A stretch of 64,000 bases of DNA from Ziziphus jujuba. Its lineage: Eukaryota; Streptophyta; Magnoliopsida; Rosales; Rhamnaceae. A program made the position numbers and the translations under genes. Within the stretch, counting starts at the first letter, position 1; the number at the start of each line of letters is the position of its first letter. Location: assembly GCF_031755915.1 (NCBI RefSeq), contig NC_083380.1:14260001-14324000 (forward strand). The letters run 5' to 3'. Below are positions 45,341 to 57,391 of this stretch, in pieces. The notes below the pieces were generated by a model. That model was given only the letters and a program-made list of their open reading frames with translations. It was not told the DNA's origin and made no database searches.

Positions 45341-47049
45341 AGTTATGCCAAGAACTCTACACATCAGGTCTATATTTTACCTCTTATATGTATAATGTAA
45401 ATATATATTATACAAATTCTCAAGTGATTACCCTCCTGGCATTAAACTACTTTGACATTATTTATCAGTTTTTGAATTGCTTTAACAACTAAGATGGAGA
45501 TTCAGATGATGGTTTGCATATATGTTGTGTCAAATTTGGTGTCTAGGCTTAATTATCCCACGAAAATCATACTCTCAAATTTCTGATACGATTATAAATA
45601 TGAGTATGCTTTATCTACATATTATACGAAGAATTAATTGTGATAGAAATACTGGTAGAAAAGCTTGTTGTTTGGGTAAACTATTAATTATGTAATGAAT
45701 TTACAAAACTTGATATATTTCTGCAGAGAAAAGCTACCGATTTTGCCAAAGAATTGATAAAGGCAGCAATTGCAGAAAAGCTTGATAAAGAAATCTTACT
45801 TTGTTCCAAAACTTTCCGCATTGCGGATTTGGGTTGCTCTGTTGGACCCAATAGTTTTTTTGCTGTACAAAATATAGTTGAAGCAGTGGAGTCCAAATAC
45901 CAGCACTGCCAAGGATTGAATTCCCAAATCCCAGATTTTCAAGTTTTCTTTAGCGATCATACCGCAAATGATTTCAACCTGCTTTTCACATCCCTCCCTA
46001 ACGACAGGCGATATTATGCAGCAGGAGTTCCCGGATCTTTCCACGGTCGCTTGTTTCCCAAGGATTCTCTTCACTTTGTTCATTCTTCTTATGCCGTCCA
46101 CTGGCTTTCCGGAGTGCCAATGGAGGTAGTGAACAAGAAATCTCGCGCATGGAATAAAGGCCGGATTCACTACTCGAGTTCCGGAGATGAAGTATTTTTG
46201 GCTTATAAAGCTCAGTTTGATAAGGATATAGAGCAATTTCTACAAGCCAGGGCACAAGAGATTGTTTATGGAGGATTGATGGCACTCATTGTTCCTGGAA
46301 TTCCCAATGGAACTCATCACTCTCAAAATGGATCGAGTATGAATTTCGAGCTTCTTGGATCTTGCCTCATGGACTTGGCAAGGAAGGTAAGAAAATATTG
46401 ATTAGTATATATGCAAAAACTCACTAATAATATAGGATTTCTGAGCTTGTGTATATGAAATTGGATATTTTTTGGATATTGGGGCTGTATAAGGATTTGA
46501 ACTTAGAATCATTATCATTTGAAAAAATAGTAGCTTTGTCGCTAACCTATTCATGCCACACAGACAAAGTCATTGGATATTTGATATTGCAACTTAGTTT
46601 CAAGAATAATTTAAATTTAGGGTTATTTTGTTTTAATTGCTAAACAAACCTTCACTGCTACCATTTTTTCTATACGTTACCAGGGAATGGTTAGTGAGGA
46701 GAAAGTAGACTCTTTTAATATACCAACTTATCAGTTGTCTCCCCAAGAACTAGAAGGTGCTGTTGAAAGGAATGGTTGTTTCAGTATAGAGGAAATGGAA
46801 GACCTGCATGTTCCTGTACCAAGTCACTCTGGTGAGTACAAAATTAATGGCCAAGTTGCTGCATCTCATTTGAGAGCTGTCATGGAAGGGATAATCAAGC
46901 AGCATTTTGATGAAAAGATCTTGGATGTGCTCTTTGACTGCTACAGGAAGAAATTTGATGAGATCGATTTTTCCATTTTTAAGTCAGGAAAAGTAAACAA
47001 CTTCTTTTTCCTTCTTAAACGCAAAGCAACGAACCAGGCAACCGGCTAG
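45209..47049 (+). CDS. SABATH methyltransferase with duplicated N-terminus, 394 aa
   Basis: Three exons: 45209-45367 (53 codons), 45727-46386 (220) and 46684-47049 (121 plus TAG), with GT-AG phase-0 introns of 359 and 297 bases. Exon 1 holds an in-frame 66-base tandem duplication, so the protein starts MAAEETGILQEAYPMKEGED and repeats MATEETGILQEAYPMKGGDG from a second ATG at 45275. From that ATG the protein would be 372 aa, the normal family length. The key residues are kept: Gln53 (NSTHQ), DLGCSVGPNS from residue 87, and His178-Trp179 (AVHWLSGVP). Exon 3 keeps SEEKVDSFN and ends in FFFLLKRKATN. It is predicted active on an unknown carboxylic acid. Confidence 0.93.
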
Positions 47050-47779
47050 TTATATTAGAGGGACACACAAAATTACTATGATTTTATATGGAAAAAGAGA
47101 GGCAAAGTTGGAGATAAATTCGGTGAAAGATATGAAATTAAGTGCATCTCATATTCTTATTAAAAGCATCTCATTTCATATTGTTTGGTCTGTGACACAA
47201 ATAAACTAAGGTGTCTTTCACTTATGATAAAACTTTTTCTTGAAGGTTTATTTAACTCCCAAAACTATCTTCAAGTATGTTCATGTAATACCATTGATCT
47301 CAAATTCAAAAGCTTAAATTGTTAGGATGCGCGTTTATTATATGTAAGCTTTGTCAACATTTTGTTAGGATTCTGGTTTATTAAATATCACGTTCCCCTT
47401 CATTTGTAGGCATACAATGTTAAATTATTATTAATCCTAAAAACTTAAACTGTTAGGATGTAAGTTTATTACGTATATCAAGCTTCATTAATAGTAATAC
47501 ATAAATAAACTCCACATGTGTTTTTGAGAGCGCCAAAACCTAATAGGATTTCCTTTTTAAATAATCTTTTTGGAAATAGTTATTAAAATGTTTAAATATA
47601 CAGTCAAATTTAAATCAGAACTACTTGATAGTTTTAATATTATATTTTTCTTAATTAACTATTTGATTACTTTAAAAGCTAAAATTTAAAACTTAAAAAT
47701 AATAAATATAGATTTATTAATATAATAAAATCTTATATAAAAAAAATATATAAATACCGTTGGGATTGAGTTTGGTTGT
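47050..47779. other. 3' flank of the 45.2 kb gene, no gene seen
   Basis: AT-rich DNA. CTTAAAYTGTTAGGATG occurs twice (about 47311 and 47442) as a short direct repeat. No coding signal was found. Confidence 0.6.
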
Positions 47780-47788
47780 TTAAATATA

Positions 47789-48587
47789 GGGATATTTTCA
47801 TTGGAAGTCCTTAAACTATATGCTTAAACTATATGCTGTATGACAGTTTAGTCCCAAAACTATTTTTAATTTAGACAATTTCATTCCTAAACTAATTGGA
47901 AGTGTGCACCACTAGTCAAAATTGCTAGTTCCATCCAAATATTTGACTAAACATGCACAGGCCGTCATATGCCATTTTATAAAGGCATTCAAAAACATTT
48001 TTAGTATGCCTCTCTTTGTTCCTTTTACCATGTTCATTGTTGCACTCCTAACATCTTTCTCTCTACCAAAGTTTGGATAACCTTCCATTGGAGCTTGTGG
48101 GATGGTCTTGTCAACAGAGATGGTGAGTCGTAAAGTTGAAATATTTGGTTTTGGCAAAAAGGATTTTGGTTCATGAAATCCCATTTCAGCTTTAGCAATC
48201 CAATATTTTTCTTGGATAAGATTTATATTTTCAAAACTTAATATGACTCATCTATTAGAGAAGAATAAGTTTCACTTTTCCTACCATTCTTTCAAAAGAA
48301 TTCATTTATAGATTAAAAAAAGGGGCTAAAAGGTCATGCTGAGAATGCCGACTTTGATTGGACGTCGAAGCTTGACCATCTTGGAAGTGGAAATAACTTT
48401 CAAAGCCCTATAAAATGGGCATGTGACAGGCACATGCATGTTCCATTAAAGATTTGGATGGAATCAAGCATTTAGACTAACAGTAAACACTTCAAAATGA
48501 GTTTAAGAATGAAATTGTCTTAAAAATAATTTTGGGAATAAACTGTCATAAATCATATAATTTATAGATTTCCAATGAAAATCTTGC
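47789..48587. mobile_element. MULE-like non-autonomous element, 799 bp, long TIRs
   Basis: Imperfect terminal inverted repeats of roughly 150-200 bases. On the left are TTTTCATTGGAAGTCC, GACAGTTTAGTCCCAAAACT and GACAATTTCATTCCTAAACT; on the right the complements are TTTTCATTGGAAATC, GACAGTTTATTCCCAAAATT and GACAATTTCATTCTTAAACT. The flanks are an exact 9-base duplication TTAAATATA (47780-47788 and 48588-48596), the hallmark of Mutator-like elements. The internal ORF is a translation of the non-coding middle and no transposase motif is seen. Confidence 0.85.
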
Positions 48588-48596
48588 TTAAATATA

Positions 48597-49520
48597 TATA
48601 TTTATGAGAATTTTTTATTGTAGACATCTATATTTTATTAAGATGTGGATATTATTTTAAATGATAATTTTTGACGAAATCATTATTTAAAGTGCTATGC
48701 CTGTTTTTTCAAAAGTTATTATCATAAGTGATATTAGACTATATATATATATATAATCGAAACATACTTCACAAGTATCTTTGGAAAACCCTTCGGTTAT
48801 TATTATTATTATTTTCTTCTTCGCGTGGAACTCATATTCGTTTCTTTTGCTTTAGAGGTGATTCTTGATGAAACCAAAAAAATAATAATACTAATAATTA
48901 ATAATTTTTTTACACAAATAGTCACCTTTTGCTTTGGTTGACAAAAAAGCCTTGGTTATTGAAATTTAATATTCTTTTCTTGAAAAAATTTCACTTCATC
49001 CCTCCTCTCTCTTACCATCTCTCGCCTCTTTCACAGCATTCTCTCTTTAAAAGTCAAACCGTATGATAAATACTGGCCTCGCCATTGTGCTGTAGATTCT
49101 CAAAGAGAATGTACGCATTATCAATTTACATATGGTTTGATTGGCGGTGTCTACCCAGTCAAATGGCAGTTGGTACAAGTTGATGTTTGCAATGGAAAAA
49201 TAAATAAATAAAATTATCTCCTTATTTATAGGGATACGCAGAAATTCCACAGTTGTTTAATTATGGCGATCTGACTTGTAAATGAAAGTGGCCCTTTCTT
49301 TTCTATGAATATTTTATGTGAATAAAAAAATGCTACTCGTTTTCCATACTTAAAATATATATATATATATATACACACATTACATGTCATTATTGATGTT
49401 AGAGTATTATCTAGATCTTTACATCATTTGAAAATTTAAATGATTACTCCAAAAATATTTATATTTTCATATTAAATTTTTAATATTGGGCAGTTGGTTG
49501 AGTAAACGTTTAGGTGAGTA
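48597..49520. other. intergenic DNA, no gene seen
   Basis: AT-rich. A TA run lies at 48743-48755 and an ATT microsatellite at 48800-48815. No gene or element border was found. Confidence 0.6.
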
Positions 49521-49943
49521 GAAAATCTTGTATGAGTCGGTGTTACCACGTCAGATCGTACCACTCCCACTAATTTATTGCCATCTGTTCAATTACTTAC
49601 CACCTGGTTAAGACATTTGTGTTATTAAATACACTATCCAGCTCACCATTTTTCTATTGAAAAAAAATAAAATTTTAATAGAAAAATGGTGGCAGTTGCC
49701 GGAGTCACTGCATTATTAGTGATAAATATGAAATTGCCCTCAGAAAAAGAAAGGTCCGGCAGCCATCACCACCAGCTAGGATTTCCTTTGGGTGCATTTT
49801 TTTAAATAAATTTTAAAAAAAAGAGGTGAGCTGGAAAATGTTAAATTCTACCAGACAAATGTTTAACAGGTGGCATATGTTTGAACAGATGGCAATAAAT
49901 TGGTATAATCTGATGTGGTAACACCGATTCATGCAAGATTTTC
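49521..49943. mobile_element. foldback element, 423 bp
   Basis: Arms of about 120 bases: GAAAATCTTGTATGAGTCGG, TGTTACCACGTCAGAT, TTTATTGCCATCTGTTCAA and CCAGCTCACC at the left match the complement of GGTGAGCTGG, TTGAACAGATGGCAATAAA, ATCTGATGTGGTAACA and CCGATTCATGCAAGATTTTC at the right. The middle contains a second small hairpin (CCATTTTTCTATT/AATAGAAAAATGG). The target duplication is not clear. No coding region. Confidence 0.8.
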
Positions 49944-50255
49944 TCAGCAGACAAGCATGTGAAAGCACATCTACAGGGAGTCAAACTATTTTTTTAGTCA
50001 TTAAGATAGAAATCTGGTTTTAAAATAACTTCGCTCTAACGTGTGCTTGTAGTCTTCTTTGATTTGAATAAATCTTGTCTATCCTTTGCTAGCCCTTGGA
50101 TGTACATCATCATGCTTGAATTTATATATAAATTGGCATATCTTGTCTCTACAGGCTTGAATTTATATATAATTTGCCATATATTTTCGTTAACCATCTT
50201 ACATACAGATTTACAAATAAAAGACTAAAATTTTTTTAAAAAAAATTGAATAGAT

Positions 50256-52009
50256 ATGGAAGCAGAGGGAACCAGGAATGAACTCAATGAAGAATATCCA
50301 ATGAAAGGTGGAGATGGCCCTTACAGCTATGCCAAGAACTTCGAAATCCAGGTGTGTTTATGTATAAATTTCGTCAATTGCTTATTCCAAACTATTATTT
50401 GTAAGAAATTTCCACAAGGAATGCATATTAATATCATGAAGAAAAAATATATCATATATATCAAATTAAAGAGACTTAATATAGACAAAATTGCATTCTC
50501 TACATTAAAGCATCACCATATATCAAAAAAGTAATAAGCATACATAAGTATTTATCCGCATACTAACAATTAACTATTCAATATTATGAAACAATAATAA
50601 AAGGAGCTTCTAATTGTGTAATAATGCCTTTGGGTTGGAATTTTGTTTACGTAGAGAGCAGCTTCTGATGCCACCAAACAATTGATAAACATGGCAATTC
50701 CAGAAAAGCTCGATAAAGAAATCTTACTCAACTCCAAAACATTCCGCATTGCGGATTTGGGTTGCTCTGTTGGTCCTAATACATTCTTTGCGGTACAAAA
50801 TGTAGTTGAAGCATTGGAGTCCAAGTACCAGCAGTGCCAAGAACTGAATTCTCAAATCTTCGAGTTTCAATGTTCTGTTGCTCTGTTCTCTTTAATGTTC
50901 ATATTACAAATGATTTCAACCTGGTCTTCACTTCGCTTCCACAGAACAGGCCATATTATGCAGCAGGTGTGCCGGGATCTTTCTATGATCGCTTGTTTCC
51001 CAAGGCATCTCTTCATTTTGTTCATTCTTCTATTGCTGCCATGCTTTGGCTTTCTGGAGCACCAAAAGAGGTGATGAACAAAAACTCTCCTGCTTGGAAT
51101 AAGGGCCGGATTCATTACTTGAATTCGGGAGACGAAGTAGTTCGGGCCTAATAAAGCTCAATTTGTGAAGGATATCGAGCAGTTTCTGCAAGTCAGGGCA
51201 CAAGAGATTGTGTATGGAGGATTGATGGTACTCATTATTTCTGGTATCCCCAATAGAACTCATCATTTTCAAGGTCTGCAATGTATGATTTTAGACCTTC
51301 TAGGCTCTTGCCTCATGGACTTGGTAAGAAAGGTAAGAAATTTTAATATCATACACCATGAAATTTTGACCCATCTAGAACATAGTTTCTAGTTTATGTT
51401 TAGAACCTATAGGCGCCGCATGTTCCCACCTTATGTTGGGTACCGACTTTAAATTATATTTAACATAAAGTAGGAACCGTTATTATGTGGCATGTGCTAT
51501 GGTTGAAAAATTAGTAGGTTTCTAATATATGGTAGAAACTGATTATCCACTAACTCACTGATTACATATAATTAAAAAAATGGTATTGCATCTTTGAGAT
51601 GAGAACTAGTTTTGAACTATTTTGACCACAGTATGCCATCCCCTTTTACTATGTGCAGGGAATAGTTAGTGAGGAGAAAGTGGATAGCTTTAATGTACCG
51701 ATATATGAAATTTCTCCCCAAGAATTGGAAGCAGGTGTTGAAAGAAATGGATGTTTTAGTATAGAGACAATTGAATACATACATCATGAGAGATTAGATG
51801 ATCATTCTCAGTCTGTAATGAATGCCAAAGTATTTGCATCTCACGTAAGAGCTTCCTTAGAGAGGATTATCAAGAAGCATTTTGGTGAGGACATTTTAGA
51901 TGTGCTATTTGACTCTTACGGGAAGAAAATTGAAGAAAATCCCTCCATTTTCAAGTCAGTGAAAAAAGTAAACTTCTTTGCCCTCCTTAAACGCAAGGCA
52001 GCAAATTAA
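50256..52009 (+). pseudogene. SABATH methyltransferase, frameshifted in exon 2
   Basis: Exons are 50256-50351 (32 codons, MEAEGTRNELNEEYPMKGGD), about 50655-51332, and 51659-52009 (116 codons plus TAA), with intact GT-AG borders. The SAM loop DLGCSVGPNT is normal. Near 50873-50895 exon 2 carries about 14 extra bases relative to its sisters (a TGTTCTGTTGCTCTGTTCTC stretch), which shifts the frame. Near 51152 one extra A shifts it back. The out-of-frame stretch of about 280 bases includes the pocket region (there AAMLWLSGAP in the other frame). Translated as is, the protein ends at a stop at 51072-51074, about 172 residues in. It is recently dead unless the indels are sequencing errors. Confidence 0.87.
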
Positions 52010-53199
52010 CTAATTAGCTTTAGCTAGCCACAACTTGCTTTCTTCACCTTTTTATATAATGTGTCGGTGTTTGTGTGTTGTTATATATATGGTATTGCAT
52101 TCTCTTTTTGTAATCATAAATTAATAAATAATGTCAGGAACATTTATATAAATTATAAATTACTAGCTTGATTATTGTTTTGAAAAAGATTAGTCCTCTT
52201 ATGGGTATTGATGGCCATGCTTATGGGTATTGATTAATCCTCTTAAATTAAACCACTAACTTATGGGTATAATTAGTCTTTATCAAGTTGCTCTAAAAAT
52301 GCCCTCCAACTTCAAATAATAATAATAATAATAATAGTAATAATAATAAACGAAACGGAGAGTGACACAATATATATATATATATATATTTAAAGCATCA
52401 CTCAGAACTTGGTTATTCTTGTTTGGTTGATTTCTTCTCAAACTGTTGGAAGGCTATAATTTTAACATATGTTCTGAATGCAATGGTCATGAGTTTGGAT
52501 TCTCCTAAAACTGATTTATTTATTTATTTATTTTTTTTGTTTCGCCACAAAGGATTATGTGACATAGGGTATTACGTACATACCAGAATTAAGAAATTAA
52601 TTATTCTCGCTTTTTATTTGCCAAAAGCTCAGTGCCAAAAACTCATACAGGACAATATTATATGGTACTATTTTATTCCATGTATAAAGCATCCATCCAT
52701 CAAAACATCTAAAACAAAAAAGATAATAATAATAAAAAATAAAAAATAAAAAAACTAAAAGCGAAACAAAAAAGCCTGTTTTCAACCTTTTCGGCTCCAC
52801 GATCGAACTCCAAGCAAGCAAAAATGTGTCTTTTCCATCATTTATTGTGGACTATGGGGTATTAGCGTGGACCATAGAATAATTTATACATGAAAACTTT
52901 GAAAGATTATACATGCACTCAAACTAGGACATTGTAATATAATAAAAAATAAAGAAAATTCTTTGTATTTATATTTTTGAAATATAAAGTTGTTAATTAT
53001 AGAGTCATAGTCCAAGGTACTAATTAATTAATAAAAATATGTACAAAGGCTGACTTCAATAAATGCCCTTGTCCATTTTAAAGAAAAAAAAAATTTATTC
53101 TTTTCCCCTCTTGATATATCATAAATAACAATGACCAAATTACTTAAAATATTTAATTTGCTATATCATTTTGTTGACCAGCTTACCAAATTTGTTCAC
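52010..53199. other. intergenic DNA and promoter of the 53.3 kb gene
   Basis: The left part is AT-rich with an AAT microsatellite (52316-52340). From about 52770 it matches the other SABATH promoters (TTTTCAACCTTTTCGGCTCCAC, GACCATAGAATAATTTATACATG). No other gene is supported; the short ORFs are low complexity. Confidence 0.6.
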
Positions 53200-53207
53200 T
53201 ATAAATA
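53200..53207 (+). promoter_or_regulatory. TATA box of the 53.3 kb SABATH gene
   Basis: TATAAATA lies 78 bases before the ATG. It is the best match to the plant consensus in the array; the 39.6 and 45.2 kb genes have TATAAGTA and TATAAC at the same place. Confidence 0.65.
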
Positions 53208-53277
53208 GCAACTTCGTGAACAATTAAACCTGAAAACATATACCTGCAAACCACTAAAGAGAGAAGAAAGAAGAGAG

Positions 53278-55175
53278 ATGGCAACAGAGGAAACAGGGAC
53301 TGTGCAAGAAGCATATCCAATGATGGGTGGAGATGGTCTCTACAGTTATGCCAAGAACTCTACACAGCAGGTCTACGTAATTATTTTATATAATATATAT
53401 ATATATATATATAAAGATGCTTTTATCTAGATCGTGGACTAAAGTTAAAGTCCAAAGACAGCGATCATAATTAGTGAATAGGAGCGCTAATCAAGGCATT
53501 TACATGAATTTGTAAACTGTTGTTGGAATTTATTTTAGTCCCCGATGGTGGATAAGAAAATTTCCATATATACATATACATATATATATTATTATTATAT
53601 AATTACAGAGATAGCTAGAAAAACTTCTCCTGATACTTTTGAAATGTGTGTAATTTGTTTTAGAAGCTTAATTATCTCATTAAATTATACTTTTAAAGTT
53701 ATGGACTATTGATGGTTATGGGTATTCTAGCAATTATTGTAGTAGAAATACAAGTAAATCTTGTTTGGATCGGCTATTATCAATTGTGAAATGAATTTGC
53801 AAACTTGGTACATTTTGCAGAGAAAAGCTACCGATTCTGCCAAAGAACTGATAAAGAAAGCAATTGCAGAAAAGCTTGATAAAGAAATCCTACTTTCTTC
53901 CAAAACTTTCCAAATTGCAGATTTGGGTTGCTCTGTTGGACCCAATACATTCTTTACAGCACAGAATATACTCGAAGCAGTTGAGTCCAAATACAAGAGC
54001 GAAGGATTGAATTCACAAATCCCGGACTTTCAAGTTTTCTTTAGCGATCATACCTCAAATGATTTCAACCTACTTTTCACATCCCTTCCTCAAGACCGGC
54101 GATACCATGCAGCAGGTGCTCCTGGATCTTTCCATGGTCGCTTGTTTCCCAAGAATTCTCTTCACTTTGTTCATTCTTCTTTTGCCATTCACTGGCTTTC
54201 TAGAGCACCAAAAGAGGTGGTGAACAAGAACTCTCCTGCTTGGAATAAGGGCCGGATTCATTACTCGAACTCGGGAGATGAAGTAGTTTTGGCTTATAAA
54301 GCTCAATACGATAAGGATATGCAGCAATTTCTACAAGCCAGGGCACAAGAGATTGTATATGGAGGGTTAATGGTACTCATCGTTCCTGGAATTCCCAATG
54401 GAACTCATCACTCTCAAAGTCTGCCAAGTTTGACTTTGGAGATTCTTGGATCTTGCCTCATGGACTTGGCACGGAAGGTAAGAAATATTGATTAGGCCAA
54501 TTATGAAAATAAACTCAACTGAATTTTGGCTATACTATTTTAAGTTTCATCGAGACTAATGTTGATTAAATCTAAAATAGTCCAAATTGATTGGACCAAA
54601 CTAAAATAATCTAGTTCAATGGATATCAACCTCTTATTTCAAATGGACAATAAAATATATGTGCAAAACTTAGTAATAATGAAAGTATTTTTTCTAGCGT
54701 TGTGCAATTTGATATTTGATCTTGCTATTGTTCTAAATAAGTTTAGGTTGCTTTGAATGAATTTTAAAATAAATATTAACTTAAGGATGCCACTCTTTTT
54801 CCTATATATTTGCAGGGAATGATTAGTGAGGAGAAGGTGGACTCTTTTAATTTACCAATAAATAACATGTCTCCCCAAGAACTAGAAGCAGCTGTTGAAA
54901 GAAATGGATGTTTTAGCATAGAGGGAGTGGAATACCTACCTCTTGTGATACCAAATGTTTCTAGTGAGTTTAAAATTAATGGCCAAGTTCTTGCATCCCA
55001 TTTGAGAGCTGCCATGGAAGGGATAATCAAGCAGCATTTTGGTGAAGAGATCTTGGATGTGATCTTTGACTCTTACAGGAAGAAGATTGAAGAGAACTCT
55101 TCCATTTTTAATTTTGGGAAGGCAGTCCACTTCTTTATCATTCTTAAACGCATGGCAGAAAACCAGCTTAGCTAG
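53278..55175 (+). CDS. SABATH carboxyl methyltransferase, intact, 369 aa
   Basis: Three exons: 53278-53370 (31 codons), 53821-54477 (219) and 54816-55175 (119 plus TAG), with GT-AG phase-0 introns of 450 and 338 bases. The start is fixed by MATEETGTVQEAYPMMGGDG and a good TATA box. Residues seen: SYAKNSTQQ ending in Gln31; SAM loop DLGCSVGPNT from residue 65; SDHTSNDFN; GAPGSFHGRLFP; His155-Trp156 (AIHWLSRAP); the PNGTHHSQ loop in the second half; EEKVDSFNLP; and a C-terminal FIILKRMAEN. All expected catalytic features are present and the length is typical. It is the best-preserved copy of the plus-strand array, expected to be a cytosolic, SAM-dependent carboxyl methyltransferase of unknown substrate. 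Confidence 0.94.
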
Positions 55176-55513
55176 CTGGAAGAAAGAAGCAAAGAGGTGG
55201 GGACAAATGAGGAGCATCTCATTGATCATTTTGTTTGCATATGTAGCCCAAAATAAATTAAGTTTCCCTTCTTTTATAATAAAACTTGGTCATGAAGGTC
55301 TATTGTACTCAAAAAGCGATCTTCTAATATGTTCATGTGATCCATGTGAACTCCACACGTTTCTGTGAGACGGCCGGAGCTATTAGGATAGGATCCACTA
55401 AATTATTATTATTATTATTTTGCTTTTCAAAAGATAGTCGCAGAGACAGCCAAATGTTAAATTTTTGTTGGATAATAATTACAAGTTTCAATCTCATTTT
55501 TTCGTTATAAAAA

Positions 55514-55960
55514 AATATGAGAAGTTTAAATATAATTTAATAATAAAATAGCACATGGCTTAGCTAATTTGGTTTAGGTTGCTTAGGCTCTAAAGAAACC
55601 TTGTATCTGGATTGAAGGGGGTCCGGCTCACTTCTCACGTCCTTTCTCATTCTTCATCTGAATGGATTCTCAATTTTTTTATTTTTTATTTTTTAATTTT
55701 TAATTTTAATAATGTATGTTAAAGAATTAGAATATATACTTCACCGCATACCTTTGTAAAACCCACTTATATATGTAAGTTTCTTTTGGTTGAAAGTATC
55801 TCACACGCACTCATTTTTTACTACCTGACGTGTCAATAAATTATGTAATCTACCATTGTATAGTCAATTTAAATGTAAATTCAAATATTTTGATTTTCGA
55901 GAATTTTTCGAAATAACTTATGTTATGTAATTTATTCTTGGAAGAAAAAAAAAAAAGTCA
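55514..55960 (+). repeat. intergenic direct repeat, copy 1
   Basis: It shares with 56629-57045 the blocks AATAATAAAATAGCACATG, ACCTTGTATCYGGAT, GGGTCCGGCT and CGTGTCAATAAATTATGTAAT. The offset is about 1.1 kb. No coding content. Confidence 0.75.
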
Positions 55961-56628
55961 ATATGTTGCCACGTTAAATTATTAAAATATTAATCAAATT
56001 TATTTATTAATTAATATGATAGATGCTATAATAATATTTAATTATTTTTTAATCTATTTTTTTAAAAAATATTTATTTATATTTCAGTTATATAAATATG
56101 TTAACCAATAATAATTTAACAAATATTATTTTATAAATAAATTTAATAAATATTTTGATATTTATAACATTACTGTAAAATAAAATTTGTGCTAAAGTGG
56201 CAACATATATATATATATACATATGTAGCACTTCCACTTCATTTGATATCTTTTAAAAGAAAAACAAGGGATCTTTGCACAATAAAGTTTTAAGTATGAT
56301 TTGTGTTTACAAATAGTTATCTAAGTTATATATTCTGTTTTGATGTGAAAATATATTATCAATTAAAATATTCATATAATTTAGATATAGATATTTAAAT
56401 TTAAATAAAAAATTAATTAAATATTATAATATTATTTTGATATTATTTGGTAAATAAATATGATGAATATTTTATGACTAAAGCATTATTGTTTGCTAAT
56501 TAATTTGACAAATAATTGTGTAAGGTTTTTTTTTTTTTTTTAGAAAAGTAATTAGATGAGTTATATATATTTGTGAATAATACTAGACGTATTGAATAAA
56601 AAATATAATATAAAATAAAATATATCAT
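55961..56628. other. AT-rich spacer, no gene seen
   Basis: Very AT-rich sequence between the two repeat copies, with a TA run near 56205-56220 and a T-run at 56527-56540. Confidence 0.6.
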
Positions 56629-57045
56629 TATGAGAAGGTTAAATATATATTTATATTTAATAATAAAATAGCACATGCCTTAGCTAATTTTGCTTTAGGT
56701 TGCTTAGGCTGTAACAAAACCTTGTATCCGGATCGAGGAGGGTCCGGCTTACTTCTCATATCCTTTCTCGTTCATCATCTGAATGAATTCGTCTATTTCT
56801 TTAAATATAGAATTGGAATATACTTTCACCGGATACCTTTGAAAAACCCACTGACACACGTATGTTTCTTTTGGCTGAACAGTAATTCCTCACACGAAAC
56901 CATTTTTGACTGCTAACGTGTCAATAAATTATGTAATTTACCATTGTACAATCAATTTAAAAGTATTTTCAATTTTTTTTGGTTTTCCAGAATTTATCCA
57001 AAAAACATATATTTTGTAATTTATTTTGAAAAAAGAGAAAAAAAG
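56629..57045 (+). repeat. intergenic direct repeat, copy 2
   Basis: Second copy of 55514-55960. It ends where the sequence joins a third partial copy of the 10.07/33.14 kb segment. Confidence 0.75.
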
Positions 57046-57059
57046 GCCAGTTATGTTGG

Positions 57060-57300
57060 ACCAGTTGATGCAGAGGCCGGTTCTGTTGTACGTATCTGTT
57101 ACATGCTGAAATGTTTTTGTTTTTTTCAAATTTAACTGGTTTTTGTGTTCGCAGTAGCCAGATCATACCATGAACTGTGTTTTTCTTTGATTTATAAGTT
57201 GATTTTTTACTCCCTCTTGGCTCTTACTCATAATTTGATGTGATGATGATGATGGAGAAAATTTTAAAATCCCGTGGCATACCTAACATTTTTTTTTTTT
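57060..57300 (+). repeat. third partial copy of the SABATH upstream segment
   Basis: GTTGATGCA, RTCTGTTACATGCTGAA, TTTTTCAAATTTAACTG, TTTGATTTATAAGTTGATTTTTTACTYCCTC (in parts) and GGAGAAAATTTTAAAATCCCG match 10070-10260 and 33145-33330. Confidence 0.7.
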
Positions 57301-57391
57301 TTCCCTCTTTTTGCTAATAAAACTAGCATCTATTGGCTATATACCTTTGTTTAAGTGGAAAAGATTGATTGTACGCCGCGGAACTCAACTC

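Noticed and set aside
45103..45492. 129-codon ORF over the start of the 45.2 kb gene
   Set aside because: It is an out-of-frame reading through the leader, exon 1 repeat and intron 1. The true frame is set by the SABATH homology and splice sites.
47912..48184. 90-codon ORF inside the MULE-like element
   Set aside because: No transposase motifs, and part of it is the translated inverted repeat.
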